From Diphasiastrum complanatum (Eukaryota; Streptophyta; Lycopodiopsida; Lycopodiales; Lycopodiaceae): 64,000 bases of DNA. The position numbers and the translations under genes were made by a program. The stretch's first letter is position 1. The number at the start of each line of letters is the position of its first letter. Under the pieces are notes generated by a model that was given only the letters and a program-made list of their open reading frames with translations, made no database searches and was not told the DNA's origin. Shown here piece after piece: positions 1-12,890 of this stretch. The stretch covers positions 7,244,429-7,308,428 of the forward strand of contig CM055101.1 in NCBI GenBank assembly GCA_029204225.1, given 5' to 3'.

Positions 1-183
1 GTGATCTACCTTAGGTTTCTTCTTAAACAAGACTTCAAAAGGTGATATTCCAACAAGTGCATTGTGAGGTAATCTATTGCACAAATAGTTTGCACAACTT
101 ATAGCTTCACCCCAATATTCAATAGGCAAAGAAGCTTCAACTCAGATTGCTTTAGCACATTCAACATAAGCTTTTCTCAAGCT
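1..183 (-). pseudogene. Copia-1 integrase fragment
   Basis: About 60 residues of the C-terminal half of a copia integrase core can be read on the minus strand. They include the family-typical stretches EYWGEAI, CANYLCNRLPHNAL and FEVLFKKKPKVDH. The same block occurs in Copia-2 at 7200-7380 and in Copia-5 near 33630-33740. It is cut at about 183 by the junction to the leader, and continues past the left edge. There is no start and no catalytic triad, so it is a remnant. Confidence 0.8.
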
Positions 184-441
184 ATAACACCACTATCTTT
201 GGATCTACAAGCAAGGGGATAGAAGGGACTAAAAATCATTGATTTTCACACGTGCAGAGTTCCAAATTTCTGTACTACCACTTTTCAGGTCTGAAAATTC
301 AGTTCCAATCTGATTTGATCCAAAAACACTTCAGAGAAAGATGAGAAAAAGTGCAAAATTGCTTTTTTGCTTGATTTAGCTCTCAATTTCTTGTGCAATC
401 AAAGATGCTAGCATGCAAAGCTCAATTTGGCTCTGATACCT

Positions 442-1161
442 TGACAAAATTTTCAGAATTCACACATGTGGGGAAGATCCACAAGTATGATAGATCTAAT
501 TAAGCTTTATGATTAGCACAATAACTTGATTCTAGATTGATTAGCAAGATCTAGTACAGAAGTTATGGCTTAACCACAATCCAGCATGCTAAGCAACAGA
601 GAATGATAGCAATGAATCTTAAATGAGCAAAAGCACAAGAAATTAGTGTATTGGCATTAGCCTCAACACGAGTTAGAGAGAGAAAGATAGAAAAATAACA
701 AGCAAAATTTGTGTGGATCCAAAATGGCAAGAGATAGCTACAAAGCTTGGTTCTTCATCAAAAATTATGAGGAGAGCTACACATATTTATGGAGTTTCAG
801 GTAGCTCGAGGTAGAATCACATCCATCCATCATTTAATGACATCTAAAGTGAAAACTAGAGTCTATGTGACATTTGTCACATCTCATGCATGAATCTCTA
901 CCTACTTTTCTTGCATGTCACTATGGATCACTTACAATTAATGCATGTGAATTGCCACGAGTTTCTACTAGCATAATTTTGCTAATTCTAAGGCTACAAT
1001 CTATATGCAAGTTGTAATCATCAAACTAGATATGACATATCCATGTAGCTCGGGTTATATCTAGGCCAATTTTGGCATTTGCATTTATGAACAACATACT
1101 TGCATGGTACAATATTTGTAGCAAGCCTAAAGTCAAGATGGATTATTTTTCCATTTCAACA
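442..1161 (-). repeat. LTR of Copia-1 (5' LTR relative to the element)
   Basis: The repeat begins TGACAAAATTTTC and ends TTTCAACA, so it has TG...CA termini, and it abuts the primer-site complement on its left. It aligns along its length with 9964-10760. The 10.4-kb copy carries an extra block of about 75 bp (about 10431-10510) that this one lacks, which explains 720 versus 797 bp. Confidence 0.8.
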
Positions 1162-2784
1162 GGGGTTTTACAAGTGTTCTAGGAAAGCAGGTCTTGAGGG
1201 ACTAATTTCGTCATTTTAAAGAACGAGGCCATACTGGTTATTTTTTAGTTCGAAAACGTACTGGTTAAGGCTGGAAAGGGATTTTTCATACGACTTTATG
1301 CTTTGCTGAACCGTCTAGCATGTTCCTTACTAGTTAAACTGCTATACAAGAACGTCAAGTTGTGAAGCGTTTTTTTGTTTTTGTCATTTATGAAGAGTGT
1401 CAAATGGACCCGGGGGAAACATCAGTGCGGGCCGTCCACCATCCATGGTTGAAATACACCGCCTTGGTTAAGAGTCATACTTGTCACACCCGCTGTCAGA
1501 AATGCCTAGTGAAATACTTAGGCCTGACGGTTGACGTAATACTACCGCTTACCAAACAAGGTGGTGCGTATAATTGGCACCCTCACATTGCACGAAAAAG
1601 CAACTAATGATAATACTTCACATGCCTTTGATGTGCATTGACATTATGAGGTTCTATTTTGGTTGCCTTAGGATTGTTGATTGATTATTTCCCTGGACAC
1701 CTTACGACATTTGCAAGTACCAACGTTTTTGTCAATTACACCCATATGATCGTTTAAAAGCCTAAACCTTACCTAATGAGGGTCATGAAACTTCAAAGGT
1801 ACATACCTACACAACATTACCAGAACTCATAATCCTAAATTTAAAGGCTATATCCTAGAGAAATAGAGGCATGGTCCTAGATTTTGAAGATTGTGCCCTC
1901 ACCTCGAGGGACCAATCCCTAAGAAGTAAGAAACAAGTTCTTAACAACTTAAGGGAAAGTACCCTAAAGACATAAGGGAAGTACTTTAATGATACACAGT
2001 GATCCCTGAACATGTAAATTATAAGCTTTTAGTGGACTAAGGATGTCCTCGATCATCATGGCCATGATCAGGTTATCTGAGATGACCCTCGAAGTTAGCA
2101 CCCTCAATGTAGGACAATGCCTTAGAACAAAGACAATGGCTTGACCACCAAAGGTGCCCAAACCCTACCAAGCCTATCTCTTAACTGTTGAGGACTATCC
2201 GAAAGTCGAATTTGATGGGAAAAGAGACATTAGCAAGATCATAGCATGAACTAGCAAACAAAAATGTGAACCTAGAAAGCTAGTGGATCATTGAACCAAA
2301 AGTGCTAGCAGCCCCTCCTTACAGTCATACTTCTGAGAGCCTGGAAAACTCTCATTAGCTCGGGAGCAAGGAGTAACAGGATGTGATAGGTCCTCTGTTA
2401 CACGTAGGGCATAACCACCATCAGTAGTGGTACCCCTTGACCCTTTTAGAACTTTTTGGCTGGACCAATCCTCTGTCAAAGAAGACCCTAATGGTGACAT
2501 CCCACATCATGGCCAAATCACAATTTCCAAGTGGAAATTACAACTAGCTTGGATAAATTCTAGAAATGACTAGTTTATGCATGCATACAAATTCAGTCCA
2601 AGGAATACATTGTAGATCCACAAGATTAAAAACTTGCACAAAGAAATAATGATCTCACAATGATTCGCTACATAGCATATTTCTACAAATTTCACCCAAT
2701 CTATAAAAAACAGTTTTTTAACTGAAAATATTATAGCCCAGTTAACTGTAAGAGAGAATATTTCTCAAAGAGTGCTATTTCATC
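1162..2784. other. Unassigned intergenic DNA
   Basis: No recognisable protein, RNA gene or repeat was found in this stretch. Small open frames such as the 81-codon one at 1362-1607 have no family motif and no supporting context. It is probably old, decayed sequence flanking the Copia-1 insertion. Confidence 0.5.
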
Positions 2785-2960
2785 ACCAAAATCTCAACTG
2801 GAGATTATTCCAGAATAATATAGTTTAAGAATGAATTTCATTCTTTGCATCAACTCCATGGATCCTAGTTCACACTAAGATCAAGTTGATCACAACCCAC
2901 AAGGAACTAATTTTCAACAAACCACTTTTTTGCAATAGAACTCTCTTATTCTGATACGAA

Positions 2961-3186
2961 TCAATCGGACTTGTAGTCAGCAACTTTTCTACTACAAGAA
3001 TGTATTCTAATTTCTCTTCCCTTACATCTTCTGACTAGAATTTAAACACAATCCCTAGAAGGTTCTAATAAAATAAAAAATATCCTATCCATTCTAATTC
3101 CAAAAACAAGTCTTCCATCTACACATATTACAGATTTCTTCAAGAATCTGTGCAATAGATATTTTACATAGATAACTTCTTATCCT
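2961..3186 (-). repeat. LTR, left arm of the palindrome
   Basis: The sequence is complementary to 3249-3470 with few mismatches. It is bordered on the left by ctgatacgaa, the complement of a degenerate iMet primer site, and by leader sequence. It breaks off about 4 bp into the polypurine tract on its right. End points are judged from the three-way comparison with 3249-3470 and 40539-40760. Confidence 0.65.
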
Positions 3187-3248
3187 CCTATGGATATGAT
3201 GCCTAATGGAAACTCATGAAGTTTCATATTTCAAGGGGGAGAAGTAGG

Positions 3249-3470
3249 TAGATAGGAAGTTATCTATGTAAAACATCAACTGCACAGATTGAAGAAATAT
3301 GTAATATGTGTAGATGGATGACTTGTTTTTGGAATTAGAATGGATAGGATGTTTTTTATTGTAATGAAATCTTCTTAGGATTGTGTTTAAATTCTAGTTA
3401 AAAGATAAGAGAAAGAGAAATTAGAAAACATTCTTGTAGTAGAAAAGTTGCTGATTACAAGTTTGATCGA
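3249..3470 (+). repeat. LTR, right arm of the palindrome
   Basis: It follows a polypurine tract (about 3234-3248) and is followed by tttgtattaga, a decayed form of the iMet primer site TGGTATCAGA. Having internal tail on one side and internal leader on the other means it was once shared by two tandem element units, or came from an LTR-circle-like intermediate. An ordinary solo LTR would lack both. Confidence 0.65.
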
Positions 3471-3662
3471 TTTGTATTAGATCTAGAGAGTTCTATTGCA
3501 AGAAAGTGGTTTGTTGAAAACTAGTTCCTTGTGGGTTGTGATCAACTTGATCTTAGTGTGAACTAGGATCCGTGGAGTTGATGCAAAAAATGAAATTCAC
3601 TCTAAAAATATACTCTTAGAATAAAAAAATAGCTTGTAGAGTTCCCAGTTTTGTAAATTTGA

Positions 3663-4448
3663 GATATCCTTAAGAGATCATGACCAATACCTCATATTTC
3701 TAACAAAAAAGCCTCTTGTGACTATTAGTATTTGGTATCATTCTAGATTGATGACAATATTATAGTTAGCCCACAATCCAATTAGTTTCAGATCTCCCCT
3801 TTGGAATTGTCTGATGTGTCCCATACCACAAGTTCTTCCTCTAGGAAAGCCGTCCACTTCTCAATCTAATCGTCCAAAAATCTTTTGGAATTACTCATAC
3901 AATTTTTTTGAGCAATCAGTAATGTGGAGTTGTTGGGAATTGTCACAAATTCCAACTCACATTTTTCTTCACCATTTTCTTATTTTTCTTGTCACTAAAA
4001 AGAGTGTAGGTTCCACCCTAACCTTCCTCAAGCGACATATTTTGAAAAGGGAAAGAATGAGCGGGCACTTAGAGCAAATTTGACCAATATGTTTTAATTA
4101 GAATTGCTCCACTAATGGGTTGAATTCAATGTGCAAAAAATCGCATATGACCTTTCATTGAATGTGAGTTTTCTAGTTGAATCATTTTATGTCAAATTTC
4201 ATGGTCCTTAAATGAATGTTAAGGCTTGATTGATTCTTCTATGAAAAATCTTGAAATCAAAATTCAGAAGAAGTTTGCCCATCATGCCTTACAACCCTTC
4301 AAACCTATTTGATTTAGGCCATAGTATTGTTGAATTCTTTGATACGCCAAAATGGAAAATCAAATTCTGAATTGAGTGCTACCCTAAATAAACCCAAAAA
4401 CGCTGAGAAGCCATAAAAAACACCCATATGGAGAATAAAAAACTTCTT

Positions 4449-4449
<1 letters not shown>
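3663..4449. other. Unassigned AT-rich DNA
   Basis: I see no gene or recognised repeat here. The 89-codon frame at 3814-4083 shows no domain or signal. Confidence 0.5.

Positions 4450-4479
<30 letters not shown>
4450..4479. repeat. Poly-C tract (30 bp)
   Basis: An uninterrupted run of C lies about 95 bp before a long (GA)n array. Homopolymer length is uncertain in most sequencing data. Confidence 0.9.
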
Positions 4480-4569
4480 TTTCATCTACCACTGCCTTGT
4501 CCAACTTTGTAGCCCTCCCACCCAAAAGCAAAAGCAGGCCGCAATCTGCTCAGTGCCGAGCATAATCAT

Positions 4570-6127
<1,558 letters not shown>

Positions 6128-6559
6128 CTATACCACAATTGGGTATGGAGTCAAAAATAAGACAATGTGTAAAGAACCAAAATCTAAGGACGTGGCCAGG
6201 CGATCTAAGGACGTGGCCAGGCAGGAAGCGTGGATAGGTGGAGGATCGCAAGCAGAAGAGTGGGGAACGGAGCAGGCAATGGATGGGTGAAGAGAGCAGA
6301 TCAGGTCACAGCAGACAAGAAAGAAAAATAGGATGAAGATGGAGCACAACTGAGTAGGGCACAGGTGAGGGGAAGAGGCCGCAGGAGGCCATTGGTAGTA
6401 GATCACAGGTAAGCCAGAAGGTGGCACAGCCCACACAACGGTTGTAGGTAGGGAAGGATTGTGGACATGTAAAGGGCGGGACTGTGGAAAGCCCAGGCCA
6501 GTGACGGGCGCAATCAGCAAGGCGAGTAGCTGCAGATCAGGACCATGGCAAACCCACAT
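6128..6559. other. Unassigned GC-richer block with a 21-bp tandem duplication
   Basis: The block is purine-rich on plus and carries two tandem copies of atctaaggacgtggccaggc at 6182-6222. A 143-codon minus-strand frame spans it but has the biased Pro/Ser/Leu make-up expected of a purine-rich antisense strand and no recognisable domain. It abuts the truncated end of Copia-2 at about 6560. Confidence 0.45.
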
Positions 6560-7576
6560 ACTTGTTGAGCAAAGCCTTTAGCACAAAGCCTAGCCTTGTA
6601 CTTGTTGATTGTGCCATCTTGATTATACTTGATTCAAAAAACCCATTTGCAACCAATGGTATGCTTGTTGGATGGAAGATCCACAAGCTCCCATGTATTA
6701 TTGGCCATCAAAGCATCATATTCTTCCTTCATGGCAAGGTACCATTTCGTTGAGTTGATAGTATCATATACATCCTTCGGCTCCTCATGAGAAATAAAAT
6801 AGGCACAATTAGTGGGAGTTGATTTCCACTTGCTTTCCTCTATCTTCATAGGTAAGCCTTCTAGGCTCGGATATTTCTCTATGAGATCTCCTTGGTGAAA
6901 AAATTCGAGGTGACTCCTCCTCAAATCTCAGCCCCATCTCTCCATGATGATCTTCAAGGGTGATGATTGGAGTATCTTTGTGAGAATCTTTGAACTCGGC
7001 CTTCTCAAGAATGCATTTTTGATCTTCATGGAATATCACATCTCTACTCTCAATTGTAGTTAAGGTAGAAGGAACATAGATCCTGTAAGCTTTCTTGTTG
7101 GATGCATATCCAACCATGATCCCTTTAACAGAATTAGGATCATCGCTTTTCCTTGTTTCCAAGGGCATATTAACAAAGCAAGTATAGCCAATAACTCTAA
7201 AGTGATCTACCTTAGGTTTTTTCTGAAACAAGACTTCAAAAGGTGTTTTTCCAGCAAGAGCATTGTGAGGTAATCTATTGCACAAATAGTTTGCACAATT
7301 TATAGCTTCACCCCAATATTCAATAGGCAAAGAAGCTGCTACTCGAATTGCTTTAGCATATTTACATAAAGATCTATTTTTCCTCTCAGCTACTCCATTT
7401 TGGGATGGAGAATAGGCACAAGAAAATTCTCTCTTTATTCCTTCACCTTCACAATAATTATGAAACTTGTTGGAGATATATTCACCTCCTCCATCGCATC
7501 TTAATTTTCTACATAAGCTTTGAAGATAAGGAAGTGATAAAAAATCATAGCCTTTGAAGAAATTAGATACAACCAA
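6560..7576 (-). pseudogene. Copia-2 integrase core and reverse-transcriptase start
   Basis: The integrase core shows LRCDGGGEYISNKF (second catalytic Asp region; the usual LRSDNGGE is altered), SPSQNGVAERKNR (third catalytic Glu) and a C-terminal block VKGIMVGYASNKKAYRIY. A frameshift near 6900 leads to the reverse-transcriptase entry with WYLAMKEEYDALMANNTWEL and GCKWVF. The last recognisable residues are a 'K.RLC.KGF'-like stretch, and homology stops abruptly at about 6560. The YVDD catalytic motif is not present. Confidence 0.85.
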
Positions 7577-8549
7577 GTGTATCTAGTAAAGTCATCAATA
7601 AAGGTGACAAAACGTGTTGCACCACCAATACTTTTAGAAGAGGAAAAATGTACATCTGAATGTATGAGTTCCAATGGATAAATAGTCTTTATAAAAGACT
7701 TCTGATATGGCTTTCTGTGTGACTTTGCAATGGCACAAGCCTCACAAGCTTGAAATCATTAGAAAGAGATTTTGGAAGACCAATAGCCTTCTCCTTCTTA
7801 ACCATAGAAGACATAGATGTAAAGTTAGGATGTCCCATCCTTCTATGCCACAGCTCCTCCTTAGATAACAAAGCAACTTCACAAAGGTTTGCATTCTCAT
7901 AAGAATTCAACTTAAAAATTCCACCACATCTAGTTCCATCAGCAAGGATCTCATCTTTTCTCTTGATAAAACAATTATTGGAGTTGAACTTTACATCACA
8001 ACCATTATCAAGCAACTTTCCCACACTAATTAAGTTCTTTGTAAGTTTTGGAATGAAAAGAACATTAAAAAGTGCAAGAACTTTTGAAGAAGCAAGTTTC
8101 AATGGAATGTTGCCAATTCCTTCTATTGGAAACTCATGATCATTAGTTGTGTAAATAGATCTCTTGAGTCCTTTGAAAGGTAAGATTGAGTCAAATGACT
8201 CCTTTGAACAGCACATAAGTGAAGAGGCTCCATTGTCTATGTACCAAGCTCCATCTTTCTTGAAAGGTGATAAAGATAAACTGGACACCATAAGTGATCC
8301 TTCTCCATCACTTGCAATAAAATCTTCTTCAATCTCTTTGGAGAGATTAGCTTGCTTGAGTTGGTTTTTCTTCTTAAAGCAATTAGAGGCATAGTGCCCC
8401 TTTTTGCCACAGAAGAAGCACTTCACTTTCTTCTTCTTGGTTTTTGAGTTAGAGGGATGAGATGTTTCATCCTCTTCACCATCTTGATCTCGATCTTTGG
8501 CTTTGTCTTTGTTGTATGCTTGAGAGAATTGGTTCTTACTCCTTCCTTT
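7577..8549 (-). pseudogene. Copia-2 zinc knuckle, protease and pre-integrase region
   Basis: The frame continues that of gag. A CCHC knuckle CFFCGKKGHYASNC (8381-8423) marks the nucleocapsid end. The aspartic protease site reads IDNGASS, where the family norm is D-S-G, so the serine next to the catalytic Asp is replaced by Asn. A gag-pre-integrase block with LWHRRMGHPNF follows. Near 7760 a frameshift moves the reading frame away from the expected 'ACAIAKSH' continuation. With the altered active site and the frameshift I judge it non-functional. Confidence 0.85.
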
Positions 8550-9194
8550 CTACTTGCCTTTGACAAAGAGGGATTTGTCACTTCCACCATGTTCAAGTTT
8601 GTTCATCCTAGAGAGTTTATAGCTTTGCCTAGATTCTTCAGAAATAAGAATTCCTTGGAGAGTTTCTAGATTAGGTAACTCCTCCTTAATAACAAAAGAC
8701 TGAACAAGATTATCATAGTCATCTCTCAAGCCATTCAGTATGACTTGAACTAGCTCAACTTGGTTAATGGTAACACCAACATAGGAAAGCTCTCTATGTA
8801 AATCTTTAACTCTCAAAACATAGTTAGATGCACTCTCTTCACTTTTTTGGAAACTTTGGAAAATCTGATTCCTAAGAGTGAGTATTCTAGAAGTATTCTT
8901 TGCTTCATAGATGGTCTTTAGTGCATCCCAAGCTTCTTTGGCTGTAGTGCAAGATCCTATCTCTCTCAAAATTTCATTAGATACATTCATCTTAATGAAA
9001 TGTAGAGCCATTCTAGCTCTCTTCTTAAATTTAGGAATTTCAACCTGTGCTTGAGGCTCCTCTTCAACACCAAGCACAATATCCATAACATCCTGGAGAA
9101 TCAAAACAGACTCCATTATTGACTTCCAAATTGAGTAAATAGAAGTGTTTAGTCTTTCACTGGCTTCTAGAAGATATCCTCCCTGAGATGCCAT
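8550..9194 (-). pseudogene. Copia-2 gag (UBN2-type nucleocapsid precursor)
   Basis: Start ATG is at 9194, where the family-typical N-terminus MASQGGYLLEASERL begins; the open frame itself extends further upstream. Gag packages element RNA in virus-like particles. Landmarks are IWKSIMESVLILQDVMDIV (residues about 17-36), KKRARMALHFIKMNV, AKEAWDALKTIYEAKNTSR, YVLRVKDLHREL and LVQVILNGL, shared with Copia-3, -5 and -8. A TAG stop at 8550-8552 interrupts it. Beyond that stop the same frame continues through a lysine-rich linker into the zinc knuckle, so it is one nonsense change in a long open frame and a fairly young copy. Confidence 0.88.
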
Positions 9195-9951
9195 TATAAT
9201 GAAGACTTCTAAGTTATTGGATTGAGATATGTTTGAGCTTGTTCCTATCAAACTTAGAGTTGTTGCCCTCTTCACTATAGGTATTTTCAAGGTTGAACTA
9301 CCTTCCTATGTGAAACACTTGCAACTATATTTGAGATGAATATCAAATATTCCACAAGACAAGTTTTCTAGATCAGACAAAAAAAGTGGTTTGAGACACT
9401 TTGGCTGGTTTGAATTCTACTTTTGGCACGTGTGAAATGCTTCAAAAGAAAACACTATTGACACTCTGAAGGCTCAAAGGGTGTTCAAATACTTCAAACT
9501 CAGTCTTGATCTACAGTTTCTTGTGTTGGATGCTCAAAACAATGGATTCAGAACAAAGTATAATTGAATCAAATCAAAATGTTGTCACTCGGTGTTTGGA
9601 CCTTTCCCTATCCTCTTTAAGAACCTATAACTCTTGCTAGACACATCAGATTGATTTGATTTCAATTTCTATGAAAAGTACAGATCAAATGCTTTCCATT
9701 AAGCTATAACACTACTATCTTTGGATCTATAAGTAAGGAGAACAAAGGGACTGAAAAACTCCGATTTTCACACATGCGAAATTCCAAAATTCCATACTAC
9801 CTCAATTCAGGTCTAAAAATTCAGTTCAAGTTCGATTTGATCCAAATACACTTTAGAGAAAGGTTAGCAAAAGTGCAAAACTGCTTTTTTGCTTGATTTA
9901 GCTCTCAGTTTCTTGTACAGTCAGAGTTGTTAGCATGCAAAGCTTAATGTG

Positions 9952-9963
9952 GCTCTAATACCC
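9952..9963 (-). other. tRNA-iMet primer-binding site of Copia-2
   Basis: The minus strand reads GGGTATTAGAGCC directly after the LTR end TTTTGTCA. It matches TGGTATCAGAGC at most positions, as usual for decayed plant copia elements. It marks where minus-strand DNA synthesis would start. Confidence 0.75.
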
Positions 9964-10760
9964 TGACAAAATTTCCAGAATTCACACGTGTGGGGAATGT
10001 CCACAAGAGTGACTGATCTTAATTAAGCTTTGTGATTGGCACTATAACCTGATTCTAGATTGATCAACAAAATCTAGTTCAGAAGAAATGGCTAATCCAC
10101 AATCTAGCATGCTAATCAACAGAATATAATAGCAATGAATCAAAGAATGAATAAAAATACAAGATTTCAGTGTATGAGCATTAGCCTCAACACGAGTTAG
10201 AGAGAGAGAGAGCTAGAGAGATAACAAGCAATATTAGTTTAGATCCAAAATGGCATGAGATAGCTACAAAACTTTGGTTCTTCATCATTGATTGTGTGTA
10301 GAGCTACACATATTTATGGAGATTGAGGTAGCTCGAGGTAGAACCATATCTATCCATTCAAAAATGACATCTAAGGTGACATCTAGAGTCTATATGACAT
10401 TTGTCACTTGTCATGCATGACATTCTACCAACTTTTTACAAGTGTACTAGTTCTAACTAGAAATGTCCAAATCATCATGCATGTGTCCATTAAACTTTGT
10501 GCATGCCTTGCATGTCACTGTGGATCACTCACAATTAATGCATGTGAGTTGCCACGAGTTTCTACAAGCATAATCATGCTAATTCTATGTCTACAAACTA
10601 TATGCAAGTTGCATTTATCAAACTAGATAATACATAACCATGTAGCTCGAGTTCTATGTAGGCCAAACTTGGCCTTTTGTATTAATGAGCTACATACTTG
10701 CATGGTACAACATTTGTAGCAAGCCAAGAAATTAATATGGATTGTTTTTCAATTTTAATA
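9964..10760 (-). repeat. 5' LTR of Copia-2
   Basis: It is about 797 bp and starts TGACAAAATTTCC on plus. Its far end reads TTTTAATA where Copia-1 has TTTCAACA, so the terminal CA has decayed. It matches 442-1161 except for an insert of about 75 bp at about 10431-10510. A (GA)n stub lies at 10200-10212. Confidence 0.8.
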
Positions 10761-10786
10761 CTAAGAAGTAATAGTAGGCTTCTTAG

Positions 10787-11614
10787 TCTTTGCTATCTTC
10801 TCCCTCGTTGTTGTCCGAAGCCAAATCTTGTCCTGCGTCTTCGCCTTCGATGTACGCCTTGTGTTGCAAGATGATCAACCAAGGCACTATAGCCATGGCG
10901 ATATTCAATATTGTACTCGGCATTTGTATACTTATGCCCATAATCTTCAACCTACATTAACACAAATCGATGATTAGAAAAAAGCAAAAAAAATATTGAT
11001 AAACAATAAACATATGAAATGCAATTAGCTAAAAGAGAATTGCTTACAAATTGGGCATGCATATTGGCCTTGCCTCCCGATCCAAGGTGAGATCGGCCTA
11101 AAAGATTAAGTCTTGATTTAGTTGCCTCTCTTTGTTGCTTAAAGTGCTCGGGATTAGGATGCTTGGATTCATAAATGACTTTTCTCCAATATTTTTTAGA
11201 TGCCCATCTCGGCCTCTTCTTGCCTTTACTACATAATCGTCTTAATGATTGGCGCTTATGACGAATATGCATACACATACTCGTCTTCGCCTATTTGTCA
11301 TTAAATCGATTTGGTTGTGGAAACTCACGGTACAATATATCAAGTATCTTGTCTTTGTCCGCTTGGTCTTGTTGCTCCCAAGGGTTAACCAAATCGTGAC
11401 CAAAGTATTTAAGAGTAAGGTCGTGCAATCTATTGATGACGACCTTACCCCTAATGTCCATGATGATGGAACCATCCTCATCAAGGTCATAGAAAATATT
11501 CGTGGATTCTTCCGACGACATGTTCGTCGAAATGAATCCACGATCTTGTTGATCGGATTCTCCTTCGGAAAGACAAAGGGCTTTCATCCTTTGCCTTTCC
11601 TCAGGAGATAGCAT
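10787..11614 (-). pseudogene. Transposase-associated protein gene (Ptta/En/Spm 'Transposase_24'-like), spliced
   Basis: Minus-strand blocks lie in one frame: 11614-11294, then after a TAG at 11291-11293 the block 11290 to about 11046. A donor GTAAGC follows '...HAQF', and after an acceptor near 10954 an exon continues in phase (VEDYGHKYTNAEYNIEYRHG). The basic stretch KKYWRKVIYESKHPNPEHFK, then KSRLNLLGRSHLGSGGKANM, resembles the K-x-NR...H-x-GGS core of plant proteins carried by CACTA transposons. This is by-eye resemblance only. An alternative final frame ends in an acidic tail near 10775. The one stop suggests a young pseudogene. An earlier ATG at 11722 is in frame but followed by two stops. 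Confidence 0.5.
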
Positions 11615-11779
11615 AGTATAAAGATCTCACACTCAATCGGAATCCGATCCCGAGGCTTGTCCTCTTCCACCAGAAGAGAATCTTGGCCTTCTCCTTGATG
11701 CTCCACTACCACTAGTAGACATGACTATTGAGAGAAAGATATGAAGTTGTGAAAAAAACTTGGAAAGATATCAAATGTT

Positions 11780-11781
<2 letters not shown>

Positions 11782-11836
<55 letters not shown>
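11782..11836. repeat. (GA)n microsatellite, about 55 bp
   Basis: This is a perfect GA run in the leader of the minus-strand gene. Its reading frames are artefacts. Confidence 0.95.
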
Positions 11837-11838
<2 letters not shown>

Positions 11839-12002
11839 TGTGAGAGAGTGAAAAAGAAAAGCAAACTTTTTAAATGTGTGAAAAATGAAAAGGAGGTGTG
11901 AAAGAGTGTGTGAAAGAGAAAGCGAGATTGGAAATTGGAGAGTGAAAGATGTGTGTATGTGAGAGAGAGAGAGAGAAAGAGAGATTGGAGAGTGAAAGAT
12001 GT

Positions 12003-12150
<148 letters not shown>

Positions 12151-12374
12151 AGTGGAGAGATTGAGAAAAGAGTGGAGAGGAGTGAAAAGAAATGAAAGAT
12201 TGAGAGTGAGAGATTGAGAGAGAGAGAGAGAGAGAAATGAGAGATTAAAAGCTTGAGAGTGAGAGCTTGAGAGTGAGAGCTTGAGTGTGAGAGTTTGAGA
12301 GCCTCAAGAAATCCACAAGAAAGCATGGAGAAATAATGAATGAGGCCCTTTATATTCATTTTCCAGTTTTCAAG

Positions 12375-12440
12375 TGTCGCGTGGCTCTGCCACGGATTTT
12401 TTTGCCACGCGTGGCACTTCCGTGCGTGGCAGTGCCACAC
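12375..12440. promoter_or_regulatory. Cluster of GCGTGGCA/TGCCACGC palindromes (left)
   Basis: Three head-to-head copies of GCGTGGC/GCCACG occur in 65 bp, including the perfect palindrome GCCACGCGTGGC at 12404-12415. The same motif is clustered at 25440-25810, and I did not see it clustered elsewhere in the window. Subterminal arrays of short inverted motifs are typical of CACTA transposons, where the element's own protein binds them, so these are candidate subterminal repeats. They could also be upstream elements of the adjacent minus-strand promoter. Confidence 0.5.
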
Positions 12441-12470
12441 AATTTTTTTTTGCATGGAAATCCGTGATTA

Positions 12471-12890
12471 CGGCTTGGAATGTGTCATATGGCGAGTGGT
12501 TTGTCAAAATGACAAATTATGGAACTAAAAAAATTAGTTGACTCTAATTTTATAAATATTTTTCGAGGACAAAAGCATGTGGGTGATATGACATATTTTT
12601 AAGCATGAATTTTTAAGGACGAAAGCATGTGATTGATATGACATATTTTGAGTGGAAGAGGACCATGTTTTTTTTGAAGATTTTGATGATTTTTTGAAAA
12701 GGACAAATGAGTATTAATTGTATTTTGATTTGATATAAGACAAGTAGATGATTTGATATGGTTGGTACAAAATGACCATGTGTTTAAGAGAATTTTGTGA
12801 TTTAAAAAAAATGACAAATGTAAATATATGGTTTGATGGCGCATATAAGTTGTGGACATTATTTAGTTTATAAAGTATTAATTAATTTGT
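12471..12890. other. Unassigned DNA with a 50-bp tandem duplication
   Basis: Two copies of a unit starting aggacraaagcatgtg lie at 12566 and 12616. A 45-bp segment at about 12675-12720 (ttgaagattttgatgattttt) recurs at about 15970-16015, so the DNA between may be an insertion or duplication. No gene was seen. Confidence 0.5.

Larger units (their letters stand above)
1..1161 (-). mobile_element. Copia-1, internally deleted Ty1/copia retrotransposon (partial)
   Basis: Read on the minus strand this is LTR (442-1161), primer site and leader (about 184-441), then an integrase scrap (1-183), and it runs off the left edge. The leader joins directly to integrase, so gag, protease and the first part of integrase are deleted. 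It belongs to the same family and has the same orientation as Copia-2 (6560-10760), with which it aligns at 1-183 (to about 7200-7380), 184-441 and 442-1161. The plus-strand sequence ggctctgatacc at 429-440 is the complement of a tRNA-iMet primer site. The internal deletion makes it non-autonomous. Confidence 0.85.
2785..3662. repeat. Inverted palindrome built from two opposed copies of one LTR plus leader
   Basis: The left arm (about 2785-3190) is the reverse complement of the right arm (about 3245-3662), with a spacer of about 55 bp. Each arm is a leader, a primer-site-like sequence and an LTR of about 225 bp: 2961-3186 on minus and 3249-3470 on plus. The spacer (3191-3248) holds the 3' internal tail of the plus copy, ending in the polypurine tract caagggggagaagtagg. 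Arm ends share landmarks such as the ATGGATCCTAGTTCACAC region and its complement. A third copy of tail, LTR and leader lies at about 40500-40830 on minus. The arms are long enough to fold into a stable hairpin. Confidence 0.8.
6560..10760 (-). mobile_element. Copia-2, Ty1/copia retrotransposon truncated in reverse transcriptase
   Basis: On the minus strand the order is 5' LTR (9964-10760), primer site (9952-9963), leader (to 9195), gag, zinc knuckle, protease, integrase and the start of reverse transcriptase, which is lost at about 6560. The order protease-integrase-reverse transcriptase defines copia rather than gypsy. The rest of the reverse transcriptase, the RNase H and the 3' LTR are missing, replaced by unrelated DNA at 6559. 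It has the same family and orientation as Copia-1, so the two may be pieces of separate insertions or of one rearranged copy. Confidence 0.9.

Noticed and set aside
1362-1607. 81-codon frame with several Cys and His residues
   Set aside because: I looked for a zinc-finger pattern, but the spacing fits no family and it has no neighbours to support it.
6128-6559. 143-codon minus-strand frame
   Set aside because: Composition follows a purine-rich block, and there is no domain, signal or neighbour support.
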